Source: UBA10348 sp002469915 (GTDB taxonomy: Bacteria; Bacteroidota; Rhodothermia; Rhodothermales; UBA10348). Taken from it: a stretch of 64,000 nucleotides of DNA. The notes under the pieces were generated by a model, which saw only the letters and a program-made list of their open reading frames with translations, was not told the DNA's origin and searched no databases. A program made the translations under genes and the position numbers. Positions 54,803-63,894 of this stretch are shown piece after piece. The stretch lies in the NCBI GenBank assembly GCA_029249345.1, contig JAQWHM010000021.1, positions 97,436-161,435 on the forward strand, in the 5' to 3' direction. Numbering within the stretch: the stretch's first letter is position 1; each line of letters starts with the position of its first letter.

Positions 54803-56809
54803 TTACCAGGTCCACTTCATGGAAACCGAGACGTTGGGAATAATGCTCGTCTGACCTCTGGAAGCCGCCTTCTTAATTACCGAACCTAATCCATCTGGAA
54901 ACTCTCCATACAGGACCCGGGACACGCGCTGGCGCACGGCCCAGCCCTCCAATCGAATGAATGCATTTCGACGCATAGTCCACGAAATCGACGTGGTCGG
55001 TCCTATCTGATCGATACGCGTACGACCCATGCGAGAAATGCTAGACTGAGACTGAGTTTCCGGAATAGTGTAGCGAACATTGGCCGAACGATCAAAATCT
55101 GATCGAATATAAAACCGTATCCCGATCTCAGCCTGTACTTTATTTCCGGTTTGAACGCGGACCCAGCCACTGTATGTACGTAGGGTATCAACTGGTATTT
55201 CAGCAAAAACCTTATCTAAGAAGCGACCTAATCTGAGATCTGAATAGCTCGCATCAACCTTGAAAACCATGCCTGAGGATCGACTGTGCTCCGTCTGAAT
55301 CTCATGACGCATCTCGCGCGCGGCCTGATCGGTAGGTCGACGTCCCGGAAGCAGGAAATCATCTACCGTGTACGTAGCCCGAACCTCGTTCGTGTAACGA
55401 AATCGTGTTTTTCGTGAGGGCGTCCATTCAACAGATGGTCGGTACCGTAGGGAACGTTGAATATTGTTTTCCGCTGAGCGGACGGCCTTGAGATAAACAG
55501 TATGAAACCAAGATCCCAAGACTTGCACGGTTAAATCCAGGTTCTCTCCGACATGAAATCGGGAGCCAAACATGACATTGTACAAAAGCTCATCGCGATC
55601 ATCCTGATTGATCTCTGGCGTATCGTGCTTCAAAATGTTGGCAGAGCCGTCAAATTGGATCTGCCACCATCTATTTAAACTGGTATTCAGGGTATGCTGT
55701 AACGACAAGTATCCCCTCTCGTTATCTGCCTGCCGCAATAGGTTGAGTTTTTGAGCTGCTTGGGCTGAAGGAAGATCGTCTGCATTATCTAGTCGGCGAC
55801 GTTCCACTTCCGCACCAACTCGCATGGCGAATCGGGCTCGCGTATTTCCTTTTACGTACATCGCAGCCAGATTCCCCTCAACGATGCGCCTATTGAAATT
55901 TGAATCAAAGAACAGGGCTTCGCTAGGAGCTCTCAACGTCCGGACGCTTCTTGAATTAGTCGACACATCCATTCCCCCAGAAAAACTGAGGGTCGAAGAA
56001 ATCCGTGAATCGACCATTAACTCCAGATCAAGTGTATCACTTCGGGTGGATTCAACCGTTTCGGATTGTCTATTTACGGCATCATCCCGATTCAAGAAGG
56101 AAGCAGACTGATACGCATCCCGCCGCACGCTCGTGCCTTTGAATCTCGTTTGAACCGTCGTGTTTTCAAACGTCCTTCGACTGAAAACATGCGAGCGTAA
56201 CAGACGACCTACCCTTGGAGAGGTCCGTTCAAAGCGAGCCTCTCCGTCTGCCGTAAGGAAATATCCATTGAACTCGGTCATCGGAAGGCCAAAATCCAGA
56301 CCGAAGCCGGGACCCAAATCAGTTCGCATAGGGGCATTAGCTCTATTCACACCAAATCCTGGCCTCGAATCTATGGCTAGGCCGATCACCGGCTCTATCC
56401 AAAACGGTTGCGCGCCTTCCCATCGCATACCGAACCAGGTATCCTGACGAAATACTCGGCTCAGGCTGTACCAATCTGCTCTCCCATACGACACAATTTG
56501 TCGCTGACCGTTTCCTGTTGGGCGCTGGCCCCGAAACGAAAATCGATTCTCGTCCCGAAAGGATAATTGGTCACCAAACAGTAAAAAGGCATCCGACCTG
56601 AAGAGGTTTTTCGTTTGTAGGGTCCAGCGCCCCAGGTCCAATCCTACCATAGCCTCGGATGTCCATCGATACCGATTTACATCCCTTTCGAATCCAGCAT
56701 CCAAAGAGTTCTGAGCCAACGCTGGAAAAGAACAAAGCGAAACCAGCAACATGCCGATAAACACCGACAGCTTTAAAAAAACACTGAATGGACGAGATTT
56801 ACTATGCAT
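54803..56809 (-). CDS. Outer-membrane beta-barrel protein of unknown function
   Basis: 668 residues with a signal peptide ending at PALAQ. Alternating hydrophobic strands rich in Tyr, Trp and Arg (RYRWTSEAMVGLDLG, GMRWEGAQPFWIEPV) run the whole length and the C terminus ends SVSMKWTW with an aromatic residue, the outer-membrane insertion signature. No plug or TonB domain is seen. It follows the HIT gene by 30 bases on the same strand. Confidence 0.72.
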   Translation of the reverse strand: MHSKSRPFSVFLKLSVFIGMLLVSLCSFPALAQNSLDAGFERDVNRYRWTSEAMVGLDLGRWTLQTKNLFRSDAFLLFGDQLSFRDENRFSFRGQRPTGNGQRQIVSYGRADWYSLSRVFRQDTWFGMRWEGAQPFWIEPVIGLAIDSRPGFGVNRANAPMRTDLGPGFGLDFGLPMTEFNGYFLTADGEARFERTSPRVGRLLRSHVFSRRTFENTTVQTRFKGTSVRRDAYQSASFLNRDDAVNRQSETVESTRSDTLDLELMVDSRISSTLSFSGGMDVSTNSRSVRTLRAPSEALFFDSNFNRRIVEGNLAAMYVKGNTRARFAMRVGAEVERRRLDNADDLPSAQAAQKLNLLRQADNERGYLSLQHTLNTSLNRWWQIQFDGSANILKHDTPEINQDDRDELLYNVMFGSRFHVGENLDLTVQVLGSWFHTVYLKAVRSAENNIQRSLRYRPSVEWTPSRKTRFRYTNEVRATYTVDDFLLPGRRPTDQAAREMRHEIQTEHSRSSGMVFKVDASYSDLRLGRFLDKVFAEIPVDTLRTYSGWVRVQTGNKVQAEIGIRFYIRSDFDRSANVRYTIPETQSQSSISRMGRTRIDQIGPTTSISWTMRRNAFIRLEGWAVRQRVSRVLYGEFPDGLGSVIKKAASRGQTSIIPNVSVSMKWTW

Positions 56810-56839
56810 GCTTTGATGGCTAGCAGATGCGGCGAACCA

Positions 56840-57184
56840 TCATCCCGGTGGCCAACCGAGGCGCCTGCCTCCCAGAATATGGAGGTGAATGTGGGGTACC
56901 GTCTGAAAGGCATCCCTGCCACAATTAAACACCGCCCGATACCCATTTACGAGCCCTTCCTGCTCCGCAATCTCCTTGGCCACCAAAAACAGGTGCCCCA
57001 CCAGATGAGCATCCTCTGGTTCAAGATGGTCCAGCGAAGGAATCGGTTTTCTGGGTACGACCAGAATATGTGTAGGAGCCTGTGGATCGATGTCCCGGAA
57101 TGCAAGACACAGGCTATCCTCAAAAACAATGTCAGACGGAATCTCTCGATCCGCAATCCGTTCAAAAAGCGTCTTCTCAGCCAT
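56840..57184 (-). CDS. HIT-family nucleotide hydrolase
   Basis: 114 residues from the ATG at 57184; the family start MAEKTLFERIADREIPS matches there, and an upstream extension is not supported. The HIT motif is HIHLHILGG. It hydrolyses purine nucleoside phosphoramidates or related nucleotide conjugates. It leads a five-gene minus-strand series with the barrel protein, coaE, the acyltransferase and the kinase. Confidence 0.93.
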   Translation of the reverse strand: MAEKTLFERIADREIPSDIVFEDSLCLAFRDIDPQAPTHILVVPRKPIPSLDHLEPEDAHLVGHLFLVAKEIAEQEGLVNGYRAVFNCGRDAFQTVPHIHLHILGGRRLGWPPG

Positions 57185-57315
57185 ATCAAATACAGTTTGG
57201 TGCAGGCTATATGGAATATAGGTTTTGAAACCATCAAACTCGCCTGACATAAGTGGAACGATCCCCCCACTAATCAGGTTGGACAGCACCGGTCGCTCAA
57301 AAAGCATCCCAATCT

Positions 57316-57729
57316 ATGCCCACCGTTTACATCACGCGCAAAGCACATTTTAACGCCGCGCATCGGCTGCACAACCCAGAGCAGTCTGATGAGTGGAATC
57401 GAAATACATTCGGAAAGTGTAATTCTCCTAATTGGCATGGTCACAACTACCAGCTTGAAGTGACCATTTCTGGAGAGCCCAACCCGAATACCGGGTATGT
57501 CATGGACTTGAGTGATTTGCGCCGTGTTATGAACTCCTACGTAATTGACAAGTGCGACCATTCTAATCTCAATCTGGATGTGGACTTCCTTCAAGGAATT
57601 ATCCCATCGTCAGAAAATCTAGTTGTTGCTTTCTGGCAACAGATTGAACCCCACATTAAAGGGGCCCAACTAGAATCTATTCGTCTTTTTGAAACAGCTC
57701 GCAACGTGGTAGAATACCGGGGCGATTAA
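57316..57729 (+). CDS. 6-pyruvoyl/6-carboxy-tetrahydropterin synthase
   Basis: 137 residues. Zinc ligands are in FNAAHRLH and WHGHNY; the catalytic Cys is in FGKCNSPNWHGHNY, and CDHSNLNLD follows. The GKCN-x-PN-x-HGHNY pattern is nearer to biopterin-type PTPS than to typical QueD, but both act on dihydroneopterin triphosphate. FolE, which makes that compound, is the next gene. The product could feed queuosine, biopterin or related pterin synthesis. Confidence 0.88.
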   Translation: MPTVYITRKAHFNAAHRLHNPEQSDEWNRNTFGKCNSPNWHGHNYQLEVTISGEPNPNTGYVMDLSDLRRVMNSYVIDKCDHSNLNLDVDFLQGIIPSSENLVVAFWQQIEPHIKGAQLESIRLFETARNVVEYRGD

Positions 57730-57755
57730 GCCCGAACCTTAGATACGCAGAAACG

Positions 57756-58367
57756 ATGCAAGACCAACGACATTTTCAGGAATCACAACATTTCGACGAA
57801 AAGACTATTTCAGCCTTGAAGAAACATGTGCAGGGCACATTGGAAGGCATCGGTGAAGATCCAAGCAGAGAAGGATTGCTCAAGACCCCAGAACGGGTGT
57901 CTAAAGCGATGCTATTCCTCACTCAAGGATACGAACAAGACGCCGGCGCCATTTTGCGTAGCGCGCTCTTTGAGGAGACCTATGATGAGATGATCGTCGT
58001 GAAGGACATAGAAATCTACAGTATGTGCGAACACCACATGGTCCCCTTTTTCGGAAAAGCACATGTGGCCTACATCCCGAATAAGCACATTGTAGGTCTC
58101 TCAAAAATCCCCCGCGTGGTCGATGTTTTTGCCCGACGCCTGCAAGTTCAGGAGCGATTGACGATGCAAATCCGGGATGCTCTTGTAGAAACGCTGCAAC
58201 CTCAAGGCGTTGCTGTCGTCATTGAAGCCACTCACTTGTGCATGGTGATGCGCGGCGTACAAAAACAACATTCGGTTACTACGACGAGCTCTATGTCGGG
58301 ACCATTCAAAGAGAACACGCACACGCGCGCTGAGTTTATGAGGCTGATTTCCAGTCCGGGCAGCTGA
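57756..58367 (+). CDS. folE: GTP cyclohydrolase I
   Basis: 203 residues. The zinc and active-site residues lie in MCEHHMVPFFG and ATHLCMVMRGVQKQ; IPNKHIVGLSKIPRVVDVFARR is the family signature. It converts GTP to dihydroneopterin triphosphate. The gene begins 26 bases after the pterin synthase, forming a two-gene pterin operon that ends facing yqgE. Confidence 0.95.
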   Translation: MQDQRHFQESQHFDEKTISALKKHVQGTLEGIGEDPSREGLLKTPERVSKAMLFLTQGYEQDAGAILRSALFEETYDEMIVVKDIEIYSMCEHHMVPFFGKAHVAYIPNKHIVGLSKIPRVVDVFARRLQVQERLTMQIRDALVETLQPQGVAVVIEATHLCMVMRGVQKQHSVTTTSSMSGPFKENTHTRAEFMRLISSPGS

Positions 58368-58372
58368 CCGAT

Positions 58373-58936
58373 CTAATTCAAGGTTGGATGGTCCGGAAAA
58401 TTGGCCAGCACCGCATAGGATCCACCTTTTTGAAGGAGGGACTCCCGCCATAGGGCTGATTCTGAAGTCTCAAAGATGGTATGGGGGTTGGATTCGGATA
58501 CGATCCACCCTCCTTCTTCAATTTCTCCCGATAGCTGGCCAGTGGACCAACCTGAGTACCCGAGGAAAAAACGCACGTCCTCTGAATTAACTTGTTGGGT
58601 CTTAACCCCCGTTTTTAGCATTTCGAAGTCCCCACCCCAGAATATTCCGGGAAGCACTTCATCTCCCCCGGTAATAATCTCCGGAATCCGATGTAAAAAA
58701 TGCAAGGTCTCAGGCTGCACCGGACCACCCCAGCGAATTTCTTCGCCGAATCCTTCCATGTCTTCAAAGACTTGCTCCATCACGAGCGACAAGGGTCGAT
58801 TTAGGATCAGTCCAAAACTACCTGAATCAGAGTGTTCGCAAAGAAACACCACTGTTCGGCGAAAATTGGGATCCCATTGCATGGGCGGGGAAATTAACAG
58901 GGCTCCGGCTTTCAACTGTAAGTGATCTTTGATCAT
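58373..58936 (-). CDS. YqgE/AlgH (UPF0301) family protein
   Basis: 187 residues from the ATG at 58936 (MIKDHLQLKAGALLISPP), chosen over an ATG at 58987 that would overlap the upstream gene by 35 bases. The family signature GSFGLILNRPL and the segment GGPVQPETLHFLH are present. YqgE proteins are conserved but have no firm enzyme role. Confidence 0.9.
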   Translation of the reverse strand: MIKDHLQLKAGALLISPPMQWDPNFRRTVVFLCEHSDSGSFGLILNRPLSLVMEQVFEDMEGFGEEIRWGGPVQPETLHFLHRIPEIITGGDEVLPGIFWGGDFEMLKTGVKTQQVNSEDVRFFLGYSGWSTGQLSGEIEEGGWIVSESNPHTIFETSESALWRESLLQKGGSYAVLANFPDHPTLN

Positions 58937-58952
58937 GACTTCAGACTGATTT

Positions 58953-59390
58953 TCAGGTCGACCGTTTTTCTTCTGCTTCTTTGACAAGGGCTCTCCGAGC
59001 GCCTACCCACCAATCCGGTCCCCGGGTTATGGTGCTTATGTTAACATCCGAAAAATGAGGAAACAATTCCATGATTTGCGGGGGGAAAAGCTGCCATTTT
59101 CCTTCGACTACAATTTGACCAATTTCTTCTGCCTTTTTGGACGTCCACAACCATTTATGGCGCAGAGCTTCAGCTTTTTTCCAGTAATTCCGATCGTCCC
59201 AAGCAAATGCGCTCTGCTCAATCGTCTCTCCAATGCCCCGTAAATTGAATACGAGAAAGGCCGCCATGTCTTTTGCCTCATCGTCGAAAGCCGTTTTTTC
59301 AGCTAGCAGCCTCAATACTTCGGCACAAGAGCGTCGGTGCGCGTTTCTCCTTTTTGCAGGTGTATCACCCGTTCGTACGATTCTGCTCAT
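58953..59390 (-). CDS. Conserved hypothetical helical protein
   Basis: 145 residues, mostly helical, with no signal or membrane segment. Recognisable features are an N-terminal basic stretch (AKRRNAHRRS) and Trp-rich segments (YWKKAEALRHKWLWTSKK, GPDWWVGARR). It sits 16 bases upstream of yqgE and is likely co-transcribed. No family assigned. Confidence 0.65.
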   Translation of the reverse strand: MSRIVRTGDTPAKRRNAHRRSCAEVLRLLAEKTAFDDEAKDMAAFLVFNLRGIGETIEQSAFAWDDRNYWKKAEALRHKWLWTSKKAEEIGQIVVEGKWQLFPPQIMELFPHFSDVNISTITRGPDWWVGARRALVKEAEEKRST

Positions 59391-59551
59391 AGCCCAATAA
59401 GATCGTTTTGAGTGAACGCCAAACTACAACAGAGCGGCAGTATCCGTGCCGAATAAGCGCTGGTTTTAACAATTTTAACCAACTACGCAACATTGTCGTA
59501 TAGATTTCCGTGAAGTATTCGGCTTCCCTTAGCAGATCTCCGGTATTTAAC

Positions 59552-60922
59552 ATGTCTTCAGAAAAAACGTCTAGCACTCAATCATCGATCGGCACATTGC
59601 TTGCGCCAAGAGGTGAGGTAGGTTCAGCTTCAGGTGGCGAAAGCCGAGGCGGTGGCGAGGGAATGGATCGCCAGATCGAAAAGAAAACATGGACTCCTCG
59701 CCGGATAGGAGCGATCGTTTTAGCCGTTTTTATAATCTGGCTCGCTTATTGGGCCATCCAGTCCACGGCGGGTGGGCGAAAACTAAATGTTGAGACAGAT
59801 CGAATAACCATTTCAGAGGTTTCGTTCAGCCCTTTCCAGGAAAGCATACCAGCGACTGGAAATGTCGAACCCCGAACAACCATATTTCTTGATGCTGTTG
59901 AAGGCGGAAAAATCGAAGAGATCTTTGTTCTGGAAGGCGAGGAAGTAAGCAACGGACAACCCATTCTTCGGCTGTCCAACAATACGCTCCAATTAAGCCT
60001 ACTCAATGCCGAAACGCAGCGCATCGAACAGAACAATCGGTTAGAGGATACTCGATTTCAGGTCGAGCAGGCAGCACTTCGAACCATGCAGTCCATTACG
60101 GACATGGATTATAATATTCGACGCCTCCGCCGTGAATTGGACCGACTTGAACCCCTTTACCTGCGTGATCCTCCCCTCATATCTGCACAGGAATACGAGC
60201 GTATCAAAGACGAATACGATTGGTATTCCAGACGGAGGGAATTAACGACTCGCTCTTGGCAGCAAGACAGTCTTCGTCAACGCATTCAAATCGATCAAAT
60301 GGAAAATGCAGTTGGTCGAATGGATGAGAACTTTACCATCATGAATGAGCGGCTCGCTAACCTCACATTGCGTGCCCCACGAGCTGGGCAGCTTTCTCAG
60401 TTAAACGCTGAACTGGGTGAACTCAAGAACTCAGGCTTTCGCTTCGGGCAGATTGATATTCTAGATGGCGTAAAAGTGAATGCGGGCATCGATGAATTCC
60501 ATATTAGTCGGGTTCGCCGTGGACAACGTGCTGTCACCACCCCAATTGGTGGCTCCGAATACGAAATGATTGTTCGTCGTGTCTATCCCGAAGTGCAAAA
60601 CAGCCGATTTGAAATTGATCTGGATTTTGTAAACGAGACGCCCCCCACCATCAGAAGGGGCCAGACGGTTCGGTTCAAACTTGAAATGAGTGATCCGATC
60701 GATGCCAACGTGGTGCCCCTCGGAGGATTCTTCCAAGCAACCGGCGGAAACTGGATTTATGTCGTGGATCCATCGGGCGAGTTTGCGGAAAAACGAACCA
60801 TCAAACTGGGACGTAAAAACCTCAAGGTATACGAGGTACTCGAAGGACTTCAGCCTGGAGAACGCGTGGTAACCTCATCGTATGACACCTTCGGCGATGC
60901 CGATCGTCTTGTGTTCAAATAG
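59552..60922 (+). CDS. HlyD/MacA-like periplasmic adaptor
   Basis: 456 residues from the ATG at 59552. A membrane anchor near residues 50-70 (AIVLAVFIIWLAYWAIQ) is followed by a biotinyl-lipoyl-like half-motif (GGKIEEIFVLEGEEVSNGQPILRL), a long coiled-coil hairpin (about 150-280) and a beta-barrel domain. It belongs to efflux adaptor proteins of MacA or HlyD type. A MacB-like ATPase follows after 107 bases; no permease is nearby. Confidence 0.85.
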   Translation: MSSEKTSSTQSSIGTLLAPRGEVGSASGGESRGGGEGMDRQIEKKTWTPRRIGAIVLAVFIIWLAYWAIQSTAGGRKLNVETDRITISEVSFSPFQESIPATGNVEPRTTIFLDAVEGGKIEEIFVLEGEEVSNGQPILRLSNNTLQLSLLNAETQRIEQNNRLEDTRFQVEQAALRTMQSITDMDYNIRRLRRELDRLEPLYLRDPPLISAQEYERIKDEYDWYSRRRELTTRSWQQDSLRQRIQIDQMENAVGRMDENFTIMNERLANLTLRAPRAGQLSQLNAELGELKNSGFRFGQIDILDGVKVNAGIDEFHISRVRRGQRAVTTPIGGSEYEMIVRRVYPEVQNSRFEIDLDFVNETPPTIRRGQTVRFKLEMSDPIDANVVPLGGFFQATGGNWIYVVDPSGEFAEKRTIKLGRKNLKVYEVLEGLQPGERVVTSSYDTFGDADRLVFK

Positions 60923-61029
60923 CCTATTAGGCCTCATTCCACACCATTTTTACCATCATTGTAACCTAACCCGGAGTCTATTCGGTATACGGCTTACAAA
61001 CCGGCCCGTCTTAGAAGAAAGAGAATATC

Positions 61030-61728
61030 ATGATAAAAGCCCGTAATCTGAAAAAAGCGTACGTAACTGAAGAAGTCGAAACGACGGCTTTGAATAGCGT
61101 AAATATCGAAATCAAAGAAGGCGAGTTCGTGTCCATCATGGGCCCCTCGGGTTGCGGAAAGTCTACCCTGCTGAACATCATGGGTCTCTTGGACAATCCA
61201 AGTGATGGGGAATATTGGTTTCTGAATACCGAAGTCTCTGGCCTGAGCGAGCGCCAACGCGCCCAGCTTAGAAAAGGAAACATTGGATTCGTATTCCAGA
61301 GCTTCAACCTTATCGATGAGTTGAACGTGTACGAAAACGTTGAACTGCCGCTCCTTTACCTCGGCATGAACAGCGATGAACGAAAACGCCGTGTCGAAGC
61401 GGCATTGGACTCTGTTCAGATTTCGCATCGTCAGTCTCATTTCCCGCAGCAGCTTTCCGGTGGTCAGCAGCAGCGCGTGGCTATCGCCCGTGCCGTTGTA
61501 GCCGGTCCTAAACTCATCCTTGCTGATGAGCCTACAGGAAACTTGGATTCTACCCATGGCGAGGAAGTCATGAACCTGTTAACTGAGTTGAACAAGGCAG
61601 GAACGACCATCATCATGGTAACGCACTCTCCCTCTGATGCCGAATACAGCCACCGAATCATACATCTGTTTGACGGCCACGTCATGACAGAAAATGCGAC
61701 CGCCCAAGGAAATCTTGAACCGGCTTAA
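61030..61728 (+). CDS. MacB/LolD-like ABC transporter ATP-binding protein
   Basis: 232 residues, a single ATPase domain: Walker A GPSGCGKST, signature LSGGQQQR, Walker B LILADEPTGNLD, typical of the MacB/LolD/FtsE branch. It would energise lipoprotein release or tripartite efflux with the adaptor at 59552. Its membrane subunit is missing from this locus, since the next gene is an SDR enzyme behind a terminator. Confidence 0.9.
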   Translation: MIKARNLKKAYVTEEVETTALNSVNIEIKEGEFVSIMGPSGCGKSTLLNIMGLLDNPSDGEYWFLNTEVSGLSERQRAQLRKGNIGFVFQSFNLIDELNVYENVELPLLYLGMNSDERKRRVEAALDSVQISHRQSHFPQQLSGGQQQRVAIARAVVAGPKLILADEPTGNLDSTHGEEVMNLLTELNKAGTTIIMVTHSPSDAEYSHRIIHLFDGHVMTENATAQGNLEPA

Positions 61729-61780
61729 GCGGCGAATGCTGCTCTAGGCAGGCTGAACATGTACTTTTGCAGTTCTGGAC

Positions 61781-61809
61781 ATGCGGGGGGTGCTTTGCAC
61801 CCCCCGCAT
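61781..61809 (+). terminator. Strong intrinsic terminator
   Basis: A perfect 13-base stem beginning ATGCGGGGGGTGC with loop TTT, followed by TTCTTTTT. It ends the adaptor/ATPase transcript before the SDR gene. Confidence 0.9.
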
Positions 61810-61865
61810 TCTTTTTATCCCTGATATGCGAGAGAATGCACACGGAAACCTCTATTTTGATTTCC

Positions 61866-62660
61866 ATGTCAACTCAAGGAAAAAACATCTGGATCAGTGG
61901 GGCTTCAAGCGGAATCGGCGCCGCATTGGCCATTGAACTAGCTTCTCGCGGAGCCAACCTGATCCTCTCCGCACGCCGAGTAGACCGATTGGAAGAAGTG
62001 AGGGCTCGCTGCGCTCGCCCTGATGATCACATTTCCATTCCACTCGATGTGACTCATCCAGAAACCCATGAGGCTGCTTTCAGAAAGATCCTTGAGCGTT
62101 TTGGACGTCTGGATATGCTCGTTTTGAATTCCGGAATCGGCCAACGAAGCGCTATTTCCGAAACTACCAATGAAATAGAACGCCGGATCATGGAGGTGAA
62201 TTACTTCGGATCCACGTCTTTGACTCGAATCGTATTACCTCATTTTATAGAGCAAAATAGTGGGCAATTCGTAGTTATCAGCAGCATCATGGGCAAGCTA
62301 TCCACTCCGAGGAGAGCAACCTACGCCGCTTCAAAGCACGCGTTGCATGGATATTTTGAGGGGCTAAGAGCTGAGCTCCACAACACGGGAATATCCATAT
62401 CTATGGTTTGTCCAGGATATGTCCACACTGAAATCAGTATCCACTCATTGGAAGGATCGGGCGTACCATTCGGCGAAATGGATGATGTACACCAAAATGC
62501 CATGCGGATCGACCTGTTTGCCCGAAAAGCGGTGCGTCAGATTGAAAAGAAAAAGCCCATTTGCTACATAGGGGGCCCCGAACGCTTCGCGCCCTATCTA
62601 GAGCGTATTTCGCCAAGCTTCGTCCGATTTGCACTTCCGCGACTCGTCACACGTGACTAA
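61866..62660 (+). CDS. Short-chain dehydrogenase/reductase
   Basis: 264 residues from the ATG at 61866. Rossmann motif GASSGIG, the NSGIG strand and the catalytic pair YAASK with preceding Ser in SSIMGK are all present. Classical SDR of unknown substrate. It is preceded by a terminator and is likely monocistronic. Confidence 0.9.
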   Translation: MSTQGKNIWISGASSGIGAALAIELASRGANLILSARRVDRLEEVRARCARPDDHISIPLDVTHPETHEAAFRKILERFGRLDMLVLNSGIGQRSAISETTNEIERRIMEVNYFGSTSLTRIVLPHFIEQNSGQFVVISSIMGKLSTPRRATYAASKHALHGYFEGLRAELHNTGISISMVCPGYVHTEISIHSLEGSGVPFGEMDDVHQNAMRIDLFARKAVRQIEKKKPICYIGGPERFAPYLERISPSFVRFALPRLVTRD

Positions 62661-62754
62661 TGATGTGCATCTCTACCAACTTTCTCTCGTATCGCACTAT
62701 CAAAGGAGCAAAACCAACTGATTTTTACAGCTTTTGCGGCTAGCCGCTAAAAAA

Positions 62755-63894
62755 ATGATCCGATCAACCCTTCAAATGCCCACGCGATTCTTGGCTACCC
62801 TCGTCTTGTTAGCCCTATTTTCCGTGGCCGCAAATGCACAGAATATCGAACGAGTCTTTTCTGTCTCTTCAGGTGGAAAACTGGAGCTTGATATAGAAAC
62901 GGGTGGCGATATCGAAATTTCTAGCTGGGACAAAAACGAAATAAAAGTCCTCGCTGAAGTCTCAGGCCGCGATGCAGAGATGATTGTAGTAGACATGGAA
63001 GAAACGTCCAATGGTGTAGAGATCTACACAGAGTACTCCCGTCGACGAGCTCGCGCAGACGTAGATATGGTCATTTTTGTGCCCGCACAATTCAATCTGG
63101 AAATTTCCACCTCAGGCGGAGACGTCCAAATTGATGGCATAGAAGGAAAAATCGAGGGTTCAAGCATGGGCGGAGATCTCACGTTTACCCGGCTTGCCGG
63201 AACGATTGAGTTTTCAACTATGGGTGGAGACATCGAGCTTTCCAATTCCGATGTGGACGGATCGGTTCACACTATGGGCGGTGATGTCGATATTTCTGAC
63301 GTTACCGGCTCAGTGGATGGCACCACGATGGGTGGTGATGTCACGTACGATAACGTGCAGTCTGGATCTGGTGCCAAGAAAGAAGTAAACATCAGTACCA
63401 TGGGTGGCGATGTGAATGTGGACGAAGCCCTGTTTGGGGCTGACCTTCATACGATGGGCGGTGACATTGAAGTCAATCGCGCAGCCAAGTACGTTAAAGC
63501 CAGTACCATGGGCGGCGACATTGAGATTGCTGAAATAAATGGCTGGATTGAGGCCAATACGATGGGTGGCGATGTGGAAGTCACAATGGTAGGTGGCACG
63601 AGCGGAGACCGTCACGTAGATATTGAATCCATGGGTGGTGATATCCTCCTGACCATTCCGAAAGGACTTTCAATGGATGTAGATATTGAAATCACGCTAA
63701 CCCGAGACGCTGACGATGATGAATACGAAATCGATTCTGATTTCGATATCAACGTGACCACCAAACGATCGAACTCAGAGCGCCGCTGGAGAACTGGTGG
63801 AGAAATCGTTGGAGAGGGCAAGGTCAGTGGGGGCAAAAACAAAGTGGTTATTCGAACAACAAACGGAAGTGTGACTCTTAGGGAGGGTCGTTAA
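62755..63894 (+). CDS. DUF4097-family beta-repeat exported protein
   Basis: 379 residues from the ATG at 62755. A signal peptide ends near NAQ; then eleven short rungs with a GGD core follow, nine of them reading MGGD (STMGGDIEL, HTMGGDVDI, STMGGDVNV and others), spaced about 16-20 residues apart, as in a right-handed beta-solenoid. The last residues SVTLREGR fall inside the terminal palindrome. Exported; role unknown. An in-frame TTG at 62734 is less likely. Confidence 0.82.
   Translation: MIRSTLQMPTRFLATLVLLALFSVAANAQNIERVFSVSSGGKLELDIETGGDIEISSWDKNEIKVLAEVSGRDAEMIVVDMEETSNGVEIYTEYSRRRARADVDMVIFVPAQFNLEISTSGGDVQIDGIEGKIEGSSMGGDLTFTRLAGTIEFSTMGGDIELSNSDVDGSVHTMGGDVDISDVTGSVDGTTMGGDVTYDNVQSGSGAKKEVNISTMGGDVNVDEALFGADLHTMGGDIEVNRAAKYVKASTMGGDIEIAEINGWIEANTMGGDVEVTMVGGTSGDRHVDIESMGGDILLTIPKGLSMDVDIEITLTRDADDDEYEIDSDFDINVTTKRSNSERRWRTGGEIVGEGKVSGGKNKVVIRTTNGSVTLREGR

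Noticed and set aside
63100..63660. Repeated DNA around MGGD codons taken as CRISPR or tandem repeat
   Set aside because: Repeats are short, irregularly spaced and in frame, so they come from protein rungs.
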